Notes under the pieces: generated by a model | The model's database searches: none | Seen by the model: only the letters and a program-made list of their open reading frames with translations | Told to the model about the DNA's origin: nothing | Assembly (NCBI GenBank): GCA_013389105.1 | Contig: JACADZ010000073.1 | Span: 1-33,210, forward strand | Source: Parvularculaceae bacterium | GTDB taxonomy: Bacteria; Pseudomonadota; Alphaproteobacteria; Caulobacterales; Parvularculaceae | Direction: 5' to 3' | Length of the DNA stretch: 33,210 nt | Translations under genes and position numbers: made by a program | Shown here: piece after piece, positions 16,088-23,915 of the stretch | Layout of the letters: every line of letters starts with the position of its first letter | Numbering within the stretch: position 1 is the stretch's first letter

Positions 16088-17469
16088 AGACACGTCTCGC
16101 CGCCCTCCCGGTCCTCGCGCTTTTCGCCGCCGTTCCGGCCCGCGCGGATCTCAGGGCCGACGTCGCCGCCGACCTCCCGAGCCTCGTCGCTCTCTATAAA
16201 GAGCTTCACGCCAATCCCGAGCTCTCCTTCAAGGAATCGAAGTCCTCGGCGCGTCTGGCGAGCGAGCTCAAGTCGCTCGGCTTTGAGGTGACGACGGGCG
16301 TCGGCTCGGCCTGGTCGCGAAGGAAGGCCGCCGAAATCAGCGGCGAGGTTCGCGAGGGCGTCGACGGCTACGGCGTCGTAGGGGTCCTGAGGAACGGCGA
16401 AGGGCCGACCGTTCTCATCCGCGCCGACATGGATGCCCTGCCGCTCGAAGAGCGCACGAATCTGCCTTACGCAAGCAAGGTGCGGACGACTGATTATCGC
16501 GGCGTCGAGGCCGGCGTCATGCACGCCTGCGGCCACGACGTGCACATGACCTCTTGGGTCGGCGCCGCGCGCCGTCTCGTCGCGATGAAGGACCAGTGGA
16601 AGGGGACGTTGGTGATGGTCGCTCAGCCGGCGGAAGAACTCGGTCTTGGCGCGCTCGCCATGCTCGACGACGGTCTTTTCAGCAGGTTTCCGAAGCCGGA
16701 TTATAATCTCGCCCTGCACGTCAACGGGGTGAACGCGGCCGGTACGATCGCCTATACGCCCGAATACGCCCTTGCGAGCGTCGATTCGGTCGATATCTTC
16801 ATTAAGGGCGTGGGCGGCCACGGGGCGATGCCGCATCTCGCCAAAGACCCGATTGTGATCGGCGCCGAGATCGTCAATGCCCTCCAGACCCTTGTATCCC
16901 GCGAACTTGACCCGCTTGACTCCGGCGTCGTGACGGTCGGCGCCTTCAACGCCGGCACGAAGCACAACATCATCCCGGACGGGGCGCATCTGCAGATCAC
17001 GGTTCGGTCGTACAAGGAGGACGTCCGCCAGAAACTGCTCGACGGCATCCGCCGAATCGCCCGCGCGCAGGCCGCCTCCGCCGGGCTCCCGGAGAAGCTC
17101 ATGCCGGAGGTGAAGGTGGAGAACTCGTCTCTCGCCGCCACGTACAACGACCCGGCGCTTTCGGCGCGGATCGCTTCGACCTTCAAGGCAAGCTTCGGCG
17201 AGGCCAATGTCATCGAGACGCGGCCGACAATGGGCGGCGAGGACTTCGCCTATTTCGGCAAGACGGCCGACAAGATCCCGTCTTTCATTTTCTGGATCGG
17301 CGGCAGCGATCCGAAGGCGGTCGCGGCGGCGACGGCCGGCAAGGGGCCGGTTCCGCACTCGAACCACTCGCCGTTCTTCGCGCCGCTGCCGGAGCCGACG
17401 CTCAAGACGGGCGTCGAGGCGCTGACGGTCGGCGCGCTTGAACTGTTCAAGCCGGCGAACGCAAATTGA
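16084..17469 (+). CDS. Exported M20 family amidohydrolase/peptidase
   Basis: A 461-residue M20 metallohydrolase of the aminoacylase/carboxypeptidase/hippurate-hydrolase type. A signal peptide (MKTRLAALPVLALFAAVPARA) puts it in the periplasm. The metal motifs are HACGHD (147-152), the catalytic PAEE in AQPAEELG, and the late Glu in MGGEDFAYF. A dimerisation domain begins near GVGGHGAMPH. Compared with relatives, which read GVG then GVVGVL directly, about 20 extra residues appear near 74-96 (SAWSRRKAAEISGEVREGVD). It starts with GTG overlapping the preceding amidohydrolase stop. It probably removes acyl groups from amino acids or trims dipeptides. Confidence 0.9.
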   Translation: MKTRLAALPVLALFAAVPARADLRADVAADLPSLVALYKELHANPELSFKESKSSARLASELKSLGFEVTTGVGSAWSRRKAAEISGEVREGVDGYGVVGVLRNGEGPTVLIRADMDALPLEERTNLPYASKVRTTDYRGVEAGVMHACGHDVHMTSWVGAARRLVAMKDQWKGTLVMVAQPAEELGLGALAMLDDGLFSRFPKPDYNLALHVNGVNAAGTIAYTPEYALASVDSVDIFIKGVGGHGAMPHLAKDPIVIGAEIVNALQTLVSRELDPLDSGVVTVGAFNAGTKHNIIPDGAHLQITVRSYKEDVRQKLLDGIRRIARAQAASAGLPEKLMPEVKVENSSLAATYNDPALSARIASTFKASFGEANVIETRPTMGGEDFAYFGKTADKIPSFIFWIGGSDPKAVAAATAGKGPVPHSNHSPFFAPLPEPTLKTGVEALTVGALELFKPANAN

Positions 17470-17476
17470 TGCGGGG

Positions 17477-17493
17477 TTCGCACGCTGTGCGAA
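17477..17493. repeat. Inverted repeat after the M20 gene
   Basis: TTCGCAC (17477-17483) and GTGCGAA (17487-17493) form a 7-bp stem with a 3-nt loop, 8 nt after the stop codon. No T-tract follows, so it is at best a weak terminator or a 3'-end stabiliser. The rest of the gap to 17602 has no gene that I can support. Confidence 0.35.
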
Positions 17494-17602
17494 TGCCTGC
17501 CCGCCACACGCCTTGAAACTTGGCTTGGGCCGCGCGGCGTAGTTGCCGGTTTACGCCAAGCCGCTCAGGCGCCCGCGCCGAACCATCTCCTGAATCCAGC
17601 CG

Positions 17603-17923
17603 TCAGCGCCTGTCCGCGACCGGAATGCTTTCCGTAGTGATCGCGGGCATGCCCGCGGTCGAGATCGAAGGTGGAAAGAGGATGTGCTGGTCGCCCCGGC
17701 GCCAGCAGTCGCGGGCTGGAAAGGACTTCTTTTTACAGGGGGTCAGCCCGATCGGCGCGCCGCTCGCCAGCCGGGGCGCAGTGACGGAAGCAGGCTCCAG
17801 CGCTCCGTCGGCTTCAATGACCGTGCGTTCCGCCGGCGCCGCGAGCCGCGCTTCTCGCGTCGGCGCGAATATCGCACAGCCCGATGTCAGAACCAGCGCC
17901 GCTCCGGCCAGTGCATATCGCAT
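17603..17923 (-). CDS. Small predicted lipoprotein of unknown function
   Basis: A 106-residue protein with a lipoprotein signal: MRYALAGAALVLTSGC, lipobox LTSGC with Cys16, followed by AIFAP. Acylated, it would be anchored in a membrane, probably the outer one. The mature part (about 90 residues) has two more cysteines near its middle (TPCKKKSFPARDCW) that could form a disulfide. I recognise no domain. The ATG at 17923 is preferred because the signal peptide starts there and GGGGAA precedes it. It is convergent with the M20 gene and downstream of a PHA-system gene on the same strand. The lipobox argues it is real, although overlap with GC-rich antisense frames leaves some doubt. Confidence 0.6.
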   Translation of the reverse strand: MRYALAGAALVLTSGCAIFAPTREARLAAPAERTVIEADGALEPASVTAPRLASGAPIGLTPCKKKSFPARDCWRRGDQHILFPPSISTAGMPAITTESIPVADRR

Positions 17924-18051
17924 TTGGATTCCCCACGATTCTGCAAATTCTGCAAAGAGCGCCAAAAGCGGCGGCTCGCTGCCTTGAGAACGCGACGCAA
18001 CTGAACTGGGAGCCGCGGTTACGCGACGCGCCAATTTGAACCCGGCCGAGG

Positions 18052-18070
18052 GGAGCCGTCAACCGGCTCC
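18052..18070. terminator. Hairpin directly after the PHA-system gene
   Basis: GGAGCCG (18052-18058) and CGGCTCC (18064-18070) form a 7-bp GC stem with a 5-nt loop, immediately 3' of the minus-strand stop codon at 18072-18074. No T-tract follows, so termination is uncertain. Confidence 0.35.
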
Positions 18071-18071
18071 A

Positions 18072-18389
18072 TCACTTCTTCTCCAGAAGTAAGCGCCCGT
18101 CGCGTTCGACCTTTCCGGCGATTGTCTCCGCTATGACAGCGAGAAGGGTCGGCAGCGTCGCCTCGATCCGGACATGTTGAGGAAAAATGTCGATCTCGCC
18201 GCTGATGTTTTGGCCGAGGCCCTTGGCCGTGAACGACAATTTATCAGCACCCGACCAGCTCTGAGCGAACTGAAACATCATGCCGCCCGCGAGGCCGTTC
18301 CGGAGCTTGTCGAAGCCGTCGGATATCCGACGCCTCGCTTCATCCTTGCCGAGGTCATGGGACAGGGTGACGGTGATTTTTCGCGACAT
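18072..18389 (-). CDS. Polyhydroxyalkanoic acid system family protein
   Basis: A 105-residue cytoplasmic protein matching the small PHA-system family (TIGR02610-like). It opens with the conserved TVTLSHDLGKDEARRRI, followed by GLGQNISGEIDIFPQHVRIEATLP, which suggests an alpha/beta fold. Members occur beside PHA synthesis or granule genes, but their biochemical role is unproven. ATG at 18389 with GGAAAGG upstream. With the phasin-like gene at the left edge and the acyltransferase, it is a third hint of carbon-storage metabolism, although no PHA synthase is in the window. It is divergent from the DUF1499 gene. Confidence 0.78.
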   Translation of the reverse strand: MSRKITVTLSHDLGKDEARRRISDGFDKLRNGLAGGMMFQFAQSWSGADKLSFTAKGLGQNISGEIDIFPQHVRIEATLPTLLAVIAETIAGKVERDGRLLLEKK

Positions 18390-18501
18390 TTTTTCGCCTT
18401 TCCGACCGTCATGAAATGGTTGGCGGCAAGGCGATATGCAAGCGCGTGCTGTCGCCGGGGCCGGTTGCGGGCTAGAATGCCTAAAAACAGGGAGTTAGCT
18501 C

Positions 18502-19251
18502 ATGCATCGCGCCATCATTCTGGTCTCGATCATCGCGCTCGTTCTGGCGGCTGCCTTGGCAGGCCTTGGACCCGCCTACCGGGCCGACGTCATCGATCTT
18601 TCCCAGGCTTTCGGCGTCATGAGGGTCCTCGCTTTGCCGACATTGATCGCGGCTGGCTTGGCGGCGATCGCCTTTGTCGGGGCGCTGCTGACGGCGCGCA
18701 GCCATGCCGGGATCGCGCTTGTCGCGGACCTGGCGGCGGGGATCGCCGGCTATGCGCCGATCAAGATGCGCTCGCTCGCCGAAGCCAACCCCCGCATTCA
18801 CGACATCACGACTGATTTCGAAAATCCGTCGGCGATCGTCGCCGCAGCGGATCTTCCGCGCCGCAACCCGCCGGCCTATGCGGGGGGCGACATGGTGGGC
18901 GAGACCGGCAAGTCGGTGGCCGACTCCCAACGCGCGGCTTTTCCGGACATCAAGCCCCTGATCGTCGGCGCGGATGTTCCGGGGACGGCCGCCAAGGCCC
19001 GTGAAGTGCTGAAATCCATGAGGATGGAGGTGCTCGCGGAGTCGCGGCCCGAAGACGGCGGCCTCGTCATCGAGGCCGTGTTAACAACGCTGTGGTTCGG
19101 GTTCAAGGACGACTTCATCGTCCGCCTCGCTCCGGCGGAGGGCGGAACGCGCATTGACGTGCGGTCGAAATCGCGGGTCGGCGGCTCTGACCTCGGCGCC
19201 AATGCGGCGCGCGTGCGCAAATTCCTGGCGGCAATGGATGCGGCGCTCTGA
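18502..19251 (+). CDS. DUF1499 family membrane protein
   Basis: A 249-residue protein with three predicted N-terminal membrane segments (about 4-23, 42-64 and 68-86) and a C-terminal DUF1499 domain from about 93. The domain opens with NPRIHDITTDFENPSAI, a hallmark of the family, and ends with the TRIDVRSKSRVGGSDLGANAARVRKF block. The function of DUF1499 is not known. The ATG at 18502 has GGGAG 9 nt upstream. It stands alone, between the PHA-system gene (divergent) and hsp20. Confidence 0.85.
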   Translation: MHRAIILVSIIALVLAAALAGLGPAYRADVIDLSQAFGVMRVLALPTLIAAGLAAIAFVGALLTARSHAGIALVADLAAGIAGYAPIKMRSLAEANPRIHDITTDFENPSAIVAAADLPRRNPPAYAGGDMVGETGKSVADSQRAAFPDIKPLIVGADVPGTAAKAREVLKSMRMEVLAESRPEDGGLVIEAVLTTLWFGFKDDFIVRLAPAEGGTRIDVRSKSRVGGSDLGANAARVRKFLAAMDAAL

Positions 19252-19277
19252 CGCCGGTGGCGCCGGGGCTTCGGCGA

Positions 19278-19305
19278 CTTGAACCTCAAGCGTTCCTTTC
19301 TAGAT
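19278..19305 (+). promoter_or_regulatory. Candidate RpoH (heat-shock) promoter of hsp20
   Basis: CTTGAA (19278-19283), 16 bp, then CTAGAT (19300-19305). The -35 matches the CTTGAA heat-shock consensus and the -10 is close to the CTATAT-like alphaproteobacterial form. It would give a leader of about 75 nt before the Hsp20 ATG. Confidence 0.4.
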
Positions 19306-19387
19306 CGATGGAGTCGGCTCGCAATAGGCCGCCAATCGCCGCTGCGGGCCGTCGTCGCACGTTCGTCAACTGAAAAGGAGACGTATC

Positions 19388-19903
19388 ATGTTCCGCCCGC
19401 TGACCTTGTTTAACCGCAACCGCAGCCTGCCCGCCGCATCGGGAGACGCCGGCGACCCCTTCTTCAGGCTTCAAAACGAGATGAACCGGCTTTTCGATGA
19501 AGCCTTCGCCGGGTTTTCAGGCTTTGCGTCCGGCGGCACTGTCGGAGCCCTCACGCCTCGAGTCGACTTGAAGGAAACCGGCGACGCTCTTGAGGCCTTT
19601 TTTGAACTTCCCGGCGTCGATGAGAAGGATCTCGACGTTGAGATCAGCGACAACATCCTGACAGTTCGAGGCGAGAAGCGCGCTGAACGAAGCGAGCGCG
19701 AGGACGGCTCCGGGTACCATTTCGTCGAGCGCTCCTATGGATCTTTCGCGCGGTCGATCGCGCTGCCGGCTGAAATCGAGCAGGACCGGGTGAAAGCCGA
19801 GTTCTCCAACGGGGTTCTAAAGCTCTGGCTGCCGAAGAACGCCGAAGCGCGAAACCGCACCCGGAAGATCGCAATCAGCGGACCTTCCGACAAACGCCGC
19901 TAG
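19388..19903 (+). CDS. hsp20: Small heat-shock protein, Hsp20/alpha-crystallin family
   Basis: A 171-residue ATP-independent chaperone that holds unfolding proteins. The N-terminal arm contains DPFFRLQNEMNRLFDEAF. The alpha-crystallin domain runs from about 54 (TPRVDLKETGDALEAFFELPGV) to 155, including GEKRAERSE, SYGSFARSIALP and the end motif NGVLKLWLPK. The short C-terminal extension lacks a perfect IXI motif but has RKIAISG. Strong AAGGAG ribosome site 9 nt before the ATG. Stops at TAG, 38 bp from convergent purN. A plausible RpoH promoter lies upstream. Confidence 0.95.
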   Translation: MFRPLTLFNRNRSLPAASGDAGDPFFRLQNEMNRLFDEAFAGFSGFASGGTVGALTPRVDLKETGDALEAFFELPGVDEKDLDVEISDNILTVRGEKRAERSEREDGSGYHFVERSYGSFARSIALPAEIEQDRVKAEFSNGVLKLWLPKNAEARNRTRKIAISGPSDKRR

Positions 19904-19941
19904 AGCCGCAACCGCAAAGTTGCGCAGCAGACGCCGCCGCC

Positions 19942-20604
19942 TCAGGCCCGCGGGTTGTGAAGCGGCGGCCCCGCGCCGGACACGGTTTCGAAAATCACCC
20001 GTCCGCCTTCGAGCCGGGCCCGCCCTTCGCACAGCAGCTTGACGCAGGTCGGATAAAGCTTGTGCTCCTCCGCCAAAATGCGCTGCGCGAGCGCATCGGC
20101 GGTGTCGTTCGGGAGGACCGCGACGGCGGCCTGGCCGATGATCGGTCCCTCATCCATGCCGGCGGTGACGAAATGTACGGTGCAGCCGGCGACCTTCACG
20201 CCCGCCGCCAGCATCGCCTCGTGTACGTTCAATCCCTTGAACGCCGGCAGCAGCGAGGGGTGGATGTTGAGAATGCGGCCGTCGAACCGGCCGACAAACG
20301 CCGCCGACAACAGCCGCATAAATCCGGCGAGACACAGATAATCGATGCGGCGCGCGTCGACCGCGGCGGCGAGCGCCGCTTCAAAGGCTTCTTTGCCGGC
20401 GGCTCCCTTGCCAAAGGCTCGGTGATCGATGACCTCCGTCTCTATCCCAGCGCCTTCTGCAAGACCAAGGCCAGGCGCATTGGCGAGGTTCGAGACGACC
20501 AGCGCGATTTCGGCCGGATAGTCCTGCGCGCGCGCGGCGTCGATCAGCGCCTGGAGGTTCGATCCCCGTCCGGAAATGAGGACTGCGAGCCTCTTGCGCG
20601 ACAT
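19942..20604 (-). CDS. purN: Phosphoribosylglycinamide formyltransferase
   Basis: A 220-residue GAR transformylase. It transfers the formyl group of 10-formyl-THF to GAR in the third step of purine synthesis. The catalytic triad is present: N113 and H115 in NIHPSLLPAFKG, and D151 in GMDEGPII. The phosphate-binding SGRGSNLQAL is at 11-20. Length is typical. It starts 5 nt after the purM stop, forming a purM-purN pair as in many bacteria. Confidence 0.97.
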   Translation of the reverse strand: MSRKRLAVLISGRGSNLQALIDAARAQDYPAEIALVVSNLANAPGLGLAEGAGIETEVIDHRAFGKGAAGKEAFEAALAAAVDARRIDYLCLAGFMRLLSAAFVGRFDGRILNIHPSLLPAFKGLNVHEAMLAAGVKVAGCTVHFVTAGMDEGPIIGQAAVAVLPNDTADALAQRILAEEHKLYPTCVKLLCEGRARLEGGRVIFETVSGAGPPLHNPRA

Positions 20605-20609
20605 GTTCG

Positions 20610-21614
20610 TCAGGCTTTGACGAGTCGACCGACAACGCGCGGTTGTTCGCCGCCGCGCGCCAGCGCCGCAAGGACCCGGTCCGCGCCATCCTCCGCGACC
20701 ACCAGCACGCCGCCGATCCCGCAGTTAAAGGTCCGCCGCATGTCGTCGAGCGATACCTTGCCGACCTCCCGGAGCCAGTCGAACAGGGGCGGCAACGGGA
20801 TCGAGGCCTCATCGAACCGCGGCGCAAGCGATGCGTCGAAAACGCGCGGAACGTTTTCAGTGAGGCCGCCGCCAGTGATGTGCGCAAATCCCCGCACATC
20901 CGGATTCTTGACCAGCGGCAGCACGCTTTTCACGTAAATTCGGGTGGGCGCGAGGAGCGCGTCAGCGAGAGATTGCGAGGCGTCGAAGGGTGCCGGCGCG
21001 TCGAGGCGCGCGCCCGACTCGGCGACCAGTTTCCGGATCAACGAATAACCGTTCGAGTGGGCGCCGGATGAGGGGAGGCCGACCAGCAGGTCGCCCGGGC
21101 GACAGGCCCGCGGCAGCAGGTCGGCCCGTTCAACGGCGCCGACGCAGAAGCCGGCAAGATCATACTCGCCCGCGGCGTACATGCCCGGCATCTCGGCGGT
21201 CTCGCCGCCAATGAGGGCGCAGCCGGCTTCCCTGCAGCCCTGCGCGATCCCGGCGATCACCTCGCTGGCGACGCCTTCCTCAAGGCGTCCGGTCGCAAAA
21301 TAATCGAGGAAGAAGAGCGGCTCGGCGCCGTGCGCGAGCACGTCGTTGACGCACATGGCCACCAGGTCGATCCCGATCGTGTCGTGCCGTCCGGTCGCGA
21401 AGGCGAGCTTGAGTTTCGTTCCGACGCCGTCCGTACCGGAAACGAGGAGGGGGTCCTGGAACCCAGCCGCTTTCAGATCAAAAAGGCCGCCGAAGCCGCC
21501 AAGATCGGCGTCCGCCCCCCGCCGGGCGGTGGTCCGCGCCAGAGGCGAGATCGCCCTTACGAGCCGTTCCCCGGCATCGATATCGACGCCAGCCTTGCGA
21601 TATGCATCCGCCAT
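20610..21614 (-). CDS. purM: Phosphoribosylformylglycinamidine cyclo-ligase (AIR synthetase)
   Basis: A 334-residue PurM, closing the imidazole ring of FGAM with ATP to give AIR, the fifth step of purine synthesis. Family motifs are [10 protein letters not shown] (60-69), [20 protein letters not shown] (81-100) and [11 protein letters not shown]. The ATG at 21614 has only a weak ribosome site (GACGGG), but it begins the conserved [12 protein letters not shown]. First gene of the purM-purN pair; divergent from the DUF2066 gene across 189 bp. Confidence 0.97.
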   Translation of the reverse strand: MADAYRKAGVDIDAGERLVRAISPLARTTARRGADADLGGFGGLFDLKAAGFQDPLLVSGTDGVGTKLKLAFATGRHDTIGIDLVAMCVNDVLAHGAEPLFFLDYFATGRLEEGVASEVIAGIAQGCREAGCALIGGETAEMPGMYAAGEYDLAGFCVGAVERADLLPRACRPGDLLVGLPSSGAHSNGYSLIRKLVAESGARLDAPAPFDASQSLADALLAPTRIYVKSVLPLVKNPDVRGFAHITGGGLTENVPRVFDASLAPRFDEASIPLPPLFDWLREVGKVSLDDMRRTFNCGIGGVLVVAEDGADRVLAALARGGEQPRVVGRLVKA

Positions 21615-21750
21615 GACGCCCGTCTAGCGAATGCACGACGCAAAAGGCAACTGAGCCCCATCGACAACTGTGGAGAGAAGTTCATCCAGCGGTCTGACTA
21701 GGCCCTGGCGGTCCGGCATCGGACATGGTGCAAGCGCCGCTCCGGGTCGC

Positions 21751-21756
21751 TATAAG
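21751..21756 (+). promoter_or_regulatory. Possible -10 element for the DUF2066-hdaA-ppk-ppx run
   Basis: TATAAG lies 47 bp before the DUF2066 ATG in the purM/DUF2066 gap. The best -35 at 17 bp, GTGCAA (21728-21733), is poor, so the call rests on the -10 alone. Confidence 0.3.
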
Positions 21757-21803
21757 GACGGCCGCGTTACGGGCGTCGTCCGCCCGGGTTGGAAGGTCTT
21801 AAA

Positions 21804-23204
21804 ATGGTCAGGTTGCTCGCCGCTTTCGGGGCGCTGTTGCTGGCGCTGTGCTTGTCGCCCGCGTTCGCCGCGCAGGACGATGTCTTTGTCGTGCCGCGCG
21901 TGCCGGTCCAAGCCTCGGGAGAATCGGCGACCGCCGCCAAGTTGGCGGCGCAGGTGCAGGGCCGCCGGCGGGCAGTCGACATATTGCTGCGACGCCTGAC
22001 TGTCGAAAGCGACTGGGTGTACTTGCCCCGTCTGGTTCGCGGCGAGCCGGCCGAGGCGACCGGCGATCCGGCTCTCGGCAAGGCGGCGATTTCCCTCTCC
22101 GACAGTTCGATGTTGGGCCTTGAGTCGAGCTTTGAGGTTTACTCCGAGAAAAGCTCCGCAACGACCTACCGCGCCTCGATCACCTACCGCTTCAAGCCGG
22201 ACGCCGTGCGCCGCCTCCTTAAGAATGCGCGTCTCCCCTACAGCGAGACCCAGATGCGCAAGGCTTTGGTGATCCCGGTGCTTGAGACCGATCGGGGCGT
22301 CTACCTCTGGGAAGCCAACAACCCGTGGATGGCCGCCTGGAGAGCGCGGCCTTATCTCAATGAGTTGACGCCGATGACGGCGCCGCTCGGCGATGTCGAG
22401 GACGCCTCGACAATCACCGCCCAACAGGCGCTCTCGCTCAACTCGGCGCGGCTTGGCGCAATGGCGGATCGGTACAATGTCAGCCAGGTCATTGTCGCGC
22501 ATGCACGGTTGAAACAGTCGGGCGGGCAGGACCAACTCACCGTCAAGCTGATCAACGGCTTCCGGGAGGTCGATGCGCCGCCGGCGGACGTTGAGATCGA
22601 TCCGACGCTGGTCGGCTACCAGGGCGGCGACGCCCCGACGGTCGGCGGCGGTGTACGCGACATCGCCCCCGCCGGGATCGGCGAGGTGCTCGCCCAGGCG
22701 GTTTTCGCGGAGTCATCCGGCAATTTTCCGGCGCTCGCCGACCGGGCCATCGAGGGGGCCATCGCCAAGTATGCGAGCGCATGGAAGAGCCGGACGCTGA
22801 TCGACCATTCTCACGAGGGCGTGCTGGAGACGACGGCGTTTTTCGAATCGCTCGCCGACTGGACCAAGATCAGGGCCGGGCTCCTGGCGACGCCGTTAGT
22901 CGGTTCCGTCCAGGTATTCGCGCTCTCTCCCCGCGGGGCCGAGATGCGCCTCAGGGTCTTCGGCGATCCGCAGCGTCTCGCTGTCGCCATGGAAAATTAC
23001 GGCGTGACGTTCTGGACTGAGGATGGCCGTCGGTGGTTCCTCGCGACCCCGTCAAGAGCCGGGCAGCTGCGCGGCAGCAGCGCCCTGCGGCGCGTCTACA
23101 GCGACGGCAACTACAACCGCGAAGACCCTGCCGCGCCCCGCATCGACAACGCGGTCGAGCAGTTGGCCCCGCCGACGGACGACAAGATCGCGCAACCGCA
23201 ATAG
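21804..23204 (+). CDS. DUF2066 domain-containing exported protein
   Basis: A 466-residue protein with a clear signal peptide (MVRLLAAFGALLLALC then LSPAFAA, cleavage near 23), so periplasmic or envelope-attached. The N-terminal half matches DUF2066: VFVVPRVPVQASGESATAAK, then an RRAVDILLRRLT helix and the YRFKPDAVRRLL strand-helix unit. Function is unknown. DUF2066 genes lie directly upstream of hda in many proteobacteria, as here. The ATG at 21804 has GGAAGG 7 nt upstream; the TTG 15 nt earlier is less likely. Its stop is 2 nt before hdaA. Confidence 0.85.
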   Translation: MVRLLAAFGALLLALCLSPAFAAQDDVFVVPRVPVQASGESATAAKLAAQVQGRRRAVDILLRRLTVESDWVYLPRLVRGEPAEATGDPALGKAAISLSDSSMLGLESSFEVYSEKSSATTYRASITYRFKPDAVRRLLKNARLPYSETQMRKALVIPVLETDRGVYLWEANNPWMAAWRARPYLNELTPMTAPLGDVEDASTITAQQALSLNSARLGAMADRYNVSQVIVAHARLKQSGGQDQLTVKLINGFREVDAPPADVEIDPTLVGYQGGDAPTVGGGVRDIAPAGIGEVLAQAVFAESSGNFPALADRAIEGAIAKYASAWKSRTLIDHSHEGVLETTAFFESLADWTKIRAGLLATPLVGSVQVFALSPRGAEMRLRVFGDPQRLAVAMENYGVTFWTEDGRRWFLATPSRAGQLRGSSALRRVYSDGNYNREDPAAPRIDNAVEQLAPPTDDKIAQPQ

Positions 23205-23206
23205 CA

Positions 23207-23887
23207 ATGGACCAGCGCCGCGCGGATGCGCCGCGCCAGATGTCCCTTAAGCTGCCTGAGGCGCCGCGGCTTTATCCGCCCGGCAGCTATCTGGTGACCG
23301 GCGCTAATCGCGACGCCTATCTGATCATTCGCGCATTCACGGAAGGGCAAGAAGCCTTTCTTGTCTTGAGCGGGCCGAGAGGCTCCGGCAAGACACACCT
23401 CTTGCACGAACTTTTCGGCGCAAGCGGAATCGCGGTTGCGACGGATGCAGAATTGGGGGCGAGGGACGATGTCGTCGCCCTTGACGACTGCCACAAGTCA
23501 GAAGACCCGATGCGGTTGCTGCGGTTCCTCGAATCACGAGCGGCGCGCGGGTTGCGCACCGTGCTTGCCGGCGACGGCCGGCCGCGGACGTGGGCAGGCG
23601 GCCTTAAGGATCTGGAAACCCGCCTCGAGGCGATGCCGCGTGCGGAACTGGGCGAGCCCGATGAGCCGCTGCTCGAGGCGGTCCTGGGGCGGCATTTTGC
23701 AGCGCGGCGACTGAAAACCTCGAAGGATTTCGCCGCTTTTTCCGCCCCGCGCATTCCAAGACGCTTCGCCGCGGCCGCCGCCTTCGCAGACGCCGCCGCG
23801 GCGGCCGCTCATGAGGGGGCCTCGCTGAACGTTTCCCTTGCAAAAATGATCATTGAAAACCTTTTTGAAGCCCCGGTTCAGACATAA
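23207..23887 (+). CDS. hdaA: HdaA, regulatory inactivator of DnaA (DnaA-homologous AAA+ protein)
   Basis: A 226-residue AAA+ protein related to DnaA but without its DNA-binding domain. With the sliding clamp it stimulates DnaA-ATP hydrolysis and so prevents re-initiation. Walker A GPRGSGKT is at 56-63, Walker B VVALDD at 89-94. A clamp-binding-like motif QMSLKL at 11-16 supports the ATG at 23207; starting at the next ATG (23240) would delete its glutamine. There is no strong ribosome site, consistent with translational coupling to the DUF2066 gene 2 nt before. Order DUF2066-hdaA-ppk matches alphaproteobacteria. Confidence 0.9.
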   Translation: MDQRRADAPRQMSLKLPEAPRLYPPGSYLVTGANRDAYLIIRAFTEGQEAFLVLSGPRGSGKTHLLHELFGASGIAVATDAELGARDDVVALDDCHKSEDPMRLLRFLESRAARGLRTVLAGDGRPRTWAGGLKDLETRLEAMPRAELGEPDEPLLEAVLGRHFAARRLKTSKDFAAFSAPRIPRRFAAAAAFADAAAAAAHEGASLNVSLAKMIIENLFEAPVQT

Positions 23888-23915
23888 GTTAGGTCGGACA
23901 ACCGAAAGGCGCATC

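Noticed and set aside
17536..17557. GGCGTA/TACGCC hairpin in the gap between the M20 and lipoprotein genes
   Set aside because: Six base pairs with a 10-nt loop and no supporting RNA features or promoter.
17642..17657. 16-bp perfect palindrome CGCGGGCATGCCCGCG
   Set aside because: Lies inside the lipoprotein coding region and is what GC-rich codons can give by chance.
17938..17955. Tandem repeat of ATTCTGCAA (two copies)
   Set aside because: Only two short copies upstream of the lipoprotein gene; too small to interpret.
19306..19387. Possible ROSE-type RNA thermometer in the hsp20 leader
   Set aside because: I could not find a convincing anti-Shine-Dalgarno pairing beyond 4 bp.
19907..19924. 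Hairpin between convergent hsp20 and purN as a terminator
   Set aside because: Six-bp stem (CGCAAC/GTTGCG) without a T-tract on either strand.
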